From positions 1 to 64,000 of the forward strand of contig CAILAC010000011.1 of the NCBI GenBank assembly GCA_903832055.1: a DNA stretch of 64,000 bases. Direction: 5' to 3'. Shown one piece after another: positions 60,533 to 64,000 of the stretch (the stretch's first letter is position 1; every line of letters starts with the position of its first letter). The notes beneath the pieces are model-generated. The model did not search any database. It was not told the origin of the DNA and saw only the letters and a program-made list of their open reading frames with translations. The position numbers and the translations under genes are program-made. The stretch is from an uncultured Acidobacteriota bacterium. GTDB taxonomy: Bacteria > Acidobacteriota > Terriglobia > Terriglobales > Acidobacteriaceae.

Positions 60533-63244
60533 GTGTCTGCCTCCAATCCCACTGCCGAATCGCTCCTGCCTGCGCTGCACTCCGCGCAGTTGACACCTAA
60601 GACTTCCGCAGGTGCAGACGAGTCTTTGACGCCCTTCATGCGCCAATGGACTGCGGCCAAGAGCGAAAACCCCGATACTCTGCTCTTCTTTCGCATGGGT
60701 GACTTCTACGAACTCTTCTACGACGATGCCATCATCGCCGCTCGCGAACTCCAGATCACCCTCACCGCCCGCGACCGCGAACGCCAGGTACCCATGTGCG
60801 GCGTTCCTTACCACGCCGCCGAGGGTTACCTGCAGCGCCTGCTCCGTAAAGGATTCCGCATTGCCATCTGTGAACAGATGGAAGACCCCAAGCTCACCAA
60901 AAAGATCGTCCGCCGCGAAGTCACCCGCGTGCTCACGCCCGGCACCGCCCTCGACGCCACGCTCGATCAATCCCAGAACAACTTCCTCGCTGCTCTTCAT
61001 GAAGACGGCCCAACTGCCGCGATCGCCCTGCTCGACTTATCGACCGGCGAATTCCGCGCGGTCGAGTTCACCGGACCCACCTCGCACCTCCAGGCATTGG
61101 ACGAACTCCTCAAAGAACAACCCAGCGAACTGCTGCTTTCCACAGCCGCCCCCGCCGATTTTGCCTCAGAACTTGAGCGGCAGGGCGACCGCGTCGCCGC
61201 GCGCACCAGAATCGACGACTGGGTCTTCGCCCGCGACTACGCCGTCCCGCTCCTCCAGCGCAAACTCGGCGTACATTCACTCGAAGGCTTCGGCCTCCAC
61301 GGGCATCCCGCCGCCGCCATCGCCGCCGGAGTGATCCTCCACTATGTCCAGACCACACAGAAGCTCGACGCGCTCCATCTCGACTCCCTCCGCTTTGTCG
61401 AGCATGCCACCGGCCTGCAACTCGACCCCGTTACAGTGCGCAATCTCGAACTGGTTGAGCCGTTGATCTCCGGCCAGGACACCCGTTCCACCCTCTTCCA
61501 CACCCTCGACCACAGTCAGACCCCCATGGGCAAGCGCCTCCTGCGCGCCACAATCCTGCGCCCCTTGTTTGACGTTGCCGCGATCAACGCCCGCTACGAA
61601 GCAGTCGCCGAGGCCCATCATGACCTGCTCCGTCGCGAAGATCTGCGCAAGGCCTTTCACGGCATTCTTGACCTGGAGCGCCTGCTTTCAAAGCTCTCGC
61701 TCGACTCAGCGGGCCCCCGTGATGTAGCCGCCCTCGCTGCCAGCCTCGCCCGTCTGCCTGACGTACACCGCGCTCTGACAACTTTCACTTCCCCGCTCTG
61801 GCGCGAACTCACCCAGCGCCTCGACCCGCTTGAAGATATCGCGACGCTGGTTGAGAAGACTCTCGTCCCGGAGCCGCCACTGACCCTCGCCGATGGTGGA
61901 GCAATCGCTACCGGAGTCATGCCCGAACTAGACGATTTGCGCAGCATCAGCACCAGCGGCCGTCAGTCCATCGCCGCCATTGAAGAGCGGGAACGCCAAC
62001 GCACCGGCATCGGCTCGCTCAAAGTGCGGTACAACTCTGTCTTCGGCTACTACATCGAGATCAGCAAATCCAACCTCGCCAACGCGCCCGCCGATTACGA
62101 GCGCAAGCAGACCCTGGTGAACGCTGAGCGTTTCACCACACCCGAGCTTAAGAACTACGAAATCAAAGTCCTCACCGCGCATGATCGCTCAATTGAGATT
62201 GAGAAGCAGCTTTTCGCCCAGCTTCGCCACAGCGTGCTTGAGGCAGCGAGCCGCATTCGCCGAACTTCCGCCGTTGTCGCTGAGGCAGACCTGCTCGCCG
62301 GATTCGCGCATCTCGCCTCCATTCGCAATTATGTCCGCCCTGAGCTGGTAGGCGAATCGGTTCTCGAAGCCCTTGCTGCGCGCCACCCCGTCATTGAAAA
62401 CTGGATGGGTGAATCAGGGGGCTCGCGCTTCATCCCCAATAGCCTCTACCTCCACGGCCACGACGCCAATCCGCCCGAAACCACCAGCCCCGATCCCAGC
62501 CTCCTCCTCATCACCGGCCCCAACATGGGCGGAAAATCCACCTACCTCCGCCAGGCAGCAATGCTTGTTCTCATGGCCCAGATGGGCTGCTACGTTCCCG
62601 CCGCCAAAATGCGCTATGGCCTCGTCGACCGCATCTACACCCGCATCGGCGCCAGCGACAACGTTGCACGAGGACGCTCTACATTCATGGTAGAGATGAC
62701 CGAAACGGCCACCATTCTCAACACCGCAACCAGCCAGTCCCTCGTCCTGCTCGATGAAATGGGCCGCGGCACAGCGACATTTGATGGGCTCTCACTCGCC
62801 TGGGCTACCGTCGAGTTTCTCCATGCAGAGATCGGTGCCCGCACCCTCTTTGCAACCCACTACCACGAGCTCACAATGCTTGCTGAAAAGCTGCCCCGCG
62901 GCCTCAATCTACGCGTCGCCGTCAAAGAAAGCAGCGCAGGCATCATCTTCCTCCACTCCATTGAGCCCGGCGCAGCATCAAAAAGCTACGGCATTGAGGT
63001 TGCCAGGCTCGCAGGACTGCCCAAAGCAGTTCTCGACCGCGCGCGCCACGTCCTGCGCCAGCACGAAAAGCAGGAGCGGAGAAGTGTACAGGTCGAAACC
63101 GCTGAGCCGGTCCAAATGACCATCTTCACACCGCTTTCGCAGCGAATTGTGGATCGCATCGCCGAAACCGATATCAATTCACTCACCCCGCTCCAGGCCC
63201 TCAACCTCCTCGAAGAACTCAAGCAGGAGCTCTCGAAACCATGA
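60533..63244 (+). CDS. mutS: DNA mismatch repair protein MutS
   Basis: 903 residues from GTG. The mismatch-binding domain shows LLFFRMGDFYELFYDDA (the F-x-E clamp), the connector and lever domains follow, and the ATPase has LLLITGPNMGGKSTYLRQ, DNVARGRSTFMVEMTETATI, LVLLDEMGRGTATFDGLSLA and LFATHYHELTML. It recognises mismatches and starts repair with MutL. Divergent from the heme operon; its stop overlaps the next gene. Confidence 0.97.
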   Translation: MSASNPTAESLLPALHSAQLTPKTSAGADESLTPFMRQWTAAKSENPDTLLFFRMGDFYELFYDDAIIAARELQITLTARDRERQVPMCGVPYHAAEGYLQRLLRKGFRIAICEQMEDPKLTKKIVRREVTRVLTPGTALDATLDQSQNNFLAALHEDGPTAAIALLDLSTGEFRAVEFTGPTSHLQALDELLKEQPSELLLSTAAPADFASELERQGDRVAARTRIDDWVFARDYAVPLLQRKLGVHSLEGFGLHGHPAAAIAAGVILHYVQTTQKLDALHLDSLRFVEHATGLQLDPVTVRNLELVEPLISGQDTRSTLFHTLDHSQTPMGKRLLRATILRPLFDVAAINARYEAVAEAHHDLLRREDLRKAFHGILDLERLLSKLSLDSAGPRDVAALAASLARLPDVHRALTTFTSPLWRELTQRLDPLEDIATLVEKTLVPEPPLTLADGGAIATGVMPELDDLRSISTSGRQSIAAIEERERQRTGIGSLKVRYNSVFGYYIEISKSNLANAPADYERKQTLVNAERFTTPELKNYEIKVLTAHDRSIEIEKQLFAQLRHSVLEAASRIRRTSAVVAEADLLAGFAHLASIRNYVRPELVGESVLEALAARHPVIENWMGESGGSRFIPNSLYLHGHDANPPETTSPDPSLLLITGPNMGGKSTYLRQAAMLVLMAQMGCYVPAAKMRYGLVDRIYTRIGASDNVARGRSTFMVEMTETATILNTATSQSLVLLDEMGRGTATFDGLSLAWATVEFLHAEIGARTLFATHYHELTMLAEKLPRGLNLRVAVKESSAGIIFLHSIEPGAASKSYGIEVARLAGLPKAVLDRARHVLRQHEKQERRSVQVETAEPVQMTIFTPLSQRIVDRIAETDINSLTPLQALNLLEELKQELSKP

Positions 63245-64000
63245 GCCGAACAACATCCACCACCCTCCGCCACGCAGCGGGCTCCATGCTCGTCGTCGGA
63301 CTCTCAGGCCCTGAACTCACCGGCCTCGAACGCGCCTGGCTCAAACTCATCCAGCCCGCGGGCATCATCCTCTTCCGCCGCAACGTTACTGATGCCAAAC
63401 AAACGCGTGCCCTGCTTGCCGACGCCACCGCGCTCTGCACCTCAAACAACCTTCGCTGCGTCGATATTGAGGGCGGCACGGTTGACCGTCTTCGCGACGC
63501 CGTCGCCCCCATGCCTTCCGCCCAGGCCGTCGCCCAGACCGGTAGTGCCAGACTCATGCGTGAGCACGGGGATCTCATTGCCCGCGAAACTCTCGCCTTT
63601 GGCTTCAACACCACCCTCGCCCCGGTACTCGATCTGGGGCTACAAGCCTCTGCAAAAGTAATGGGCACCCGCACCGCCTCGCCAAACCCGGAAGCGGTCA
63701 CCGAATACGCCCGCAATTTCCTCGCAGGACTCGCTGCCCACTCCGTTGTCGGTTGCGGCAAGCATTTCCCCGGCCTCGGCGGCGGTACGCTCGACTCTCA
63801 CCTCGAAACCCCCGCCATTGAGCGCAGGTGGACTGAACTATGGGCTGAAGACCTCGCTCCCTACCGCTCGCTCGTTCGCGAACTGCCGATGGTCATGGTC
63901 AACCACGCCACCTACCCGGCTACAAAAGGCGGTCTCGTCCCAGCGACCGGTTCACATTTCTGGATCACGAAAGTCCTTCGCGAGCGCATCGGCTACAAGG
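63241..64000 (+). CDS. Beta-N-acetylhexosaminidase, GH3/NagZ-like (3' end outside window)
   Basis: 253 codons are present before the window ends, starting at an ATG overlapping the mutS stop. GH3 features are AGIILFRRNVTD, CVDIEGGTVDRL (usually DQEGG), GCGKHFPGLGGGTLDSH (KHFPG-x-GDT-x-x-DSH in NagZ) and MVMVNHATYP. NagZ removes GlcNAc from anhydro-muropeptides in cell-wall recycling, consistent with the transglycosylase at 38301. In the key loop the usual GDT reads GGT, a change that should be checked against close relatives. Confidence 0.85.
   Translation, partial: MSRTTSTTLRHAAGSMLVVGLSGPELTGLERAWLKLIQPAGIILFRRNVTDAKQTRALLADATALCTSNNLRCVDIEGGTVDRLRDAVAPMPSAQAVAQTGSARLMREHGDLIARETLAFGFNTTLAPVLDLGLQASAKVMGTRTASPNPEAVTEYARNFLAGLAAHSVVGCGKHFPGLGGGTLDSHLETPAIERRWTELWAEDLAPYRSLVRELPMVMVNHATYPATKGGLVPATGSHFWITKVLRERIGYK

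Overview
The window is bacterial chromosome, most likely from an acidobacterium of the Terriglobia type. That placement is inferred from overall protein resemblance, the HemQ-type heme route, the ccsA-hemA-hemC-hemD order and the many small GGGTGCCCCA-type palindromes; no rRNA gene is present to confirm it. It falls into two parts that meet at a tRNA-Leu(UAA) gene (37632-37718, minus strand).

Positions 1 to about 37632 belong to an integrative and conjugative element (ICE). Its tyrosine integrase (36365-37456) starts about 175 bases from the tRNA 3' end, the expected attachment site. The opposite end lies left of position 1, because no second copy of the tRNA 3' end occurs in the window. The ICE carries a complete IncP/Ti-like mating apparatus, trbB-C-D-E-J-(K)-L-F-G-I, on the minus strand (15272 down to 5033), followed by a ribbon-helix-helix gene and a Sel1-repeat membrane protein. 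A RepB-type primase and an SSB run divergently. The transfer-initiation region is laid out as in IncP plasmids: traK/traL/traM-like genes run left (26316 down to 24405), and traJ-like, relaxase, traG, a second SSB, traF, traB, a VirB1-like transglycosylase and a degenerate Fic protein run right (26717-35744). The roughly 400 bases between them carry 10-bp iterons and inverted repeats and are the predicted oriT. A 5'-truncated parB at 1339-2673 abuts a Tn554-like pair of tyrosine recombinases, which appears to have landed in parB. ICE promoters share an ATGTACAT-like operator candidate.

The most distinctive cargo is a tightly coupled four-gene minus-strand operon (23936 down to 17668): a membrane-anchored J-like protein lacking an HPD motif, a GrpE-like protein, a divergent Hsp70 with a long C-terminal extension, and a CDC48/FtsH-type AAA+ ATPase. 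Each gene starts at or within a few bases of the previous stop. It looks like a self-contained mobile Hsp70 machine with its own co-chaperones and unfoldase. A DUF4268-type, nuclease-like gene is a second cargo item.

Positions 37719-64000 are ordinary chromosome: lytic transglycosylase, ECF sigma/anti-sigma pair, M48 protease, SpoIIE-type phosphatase, two toxin-antitoxin pairs, an esterase relic, a GT39-type glycosyltransferase flanked by identically oriented 78-bp repeats, dienelactone hydrolase, inositol-phosphate synthase, DedA protein, HemQ, endonuclease III, a deaminase, the heme operon ccsA/hemX-hemA-hemC-hemD, and divergently mutS followed by a GH3 hexosaminidase cut by the window end.
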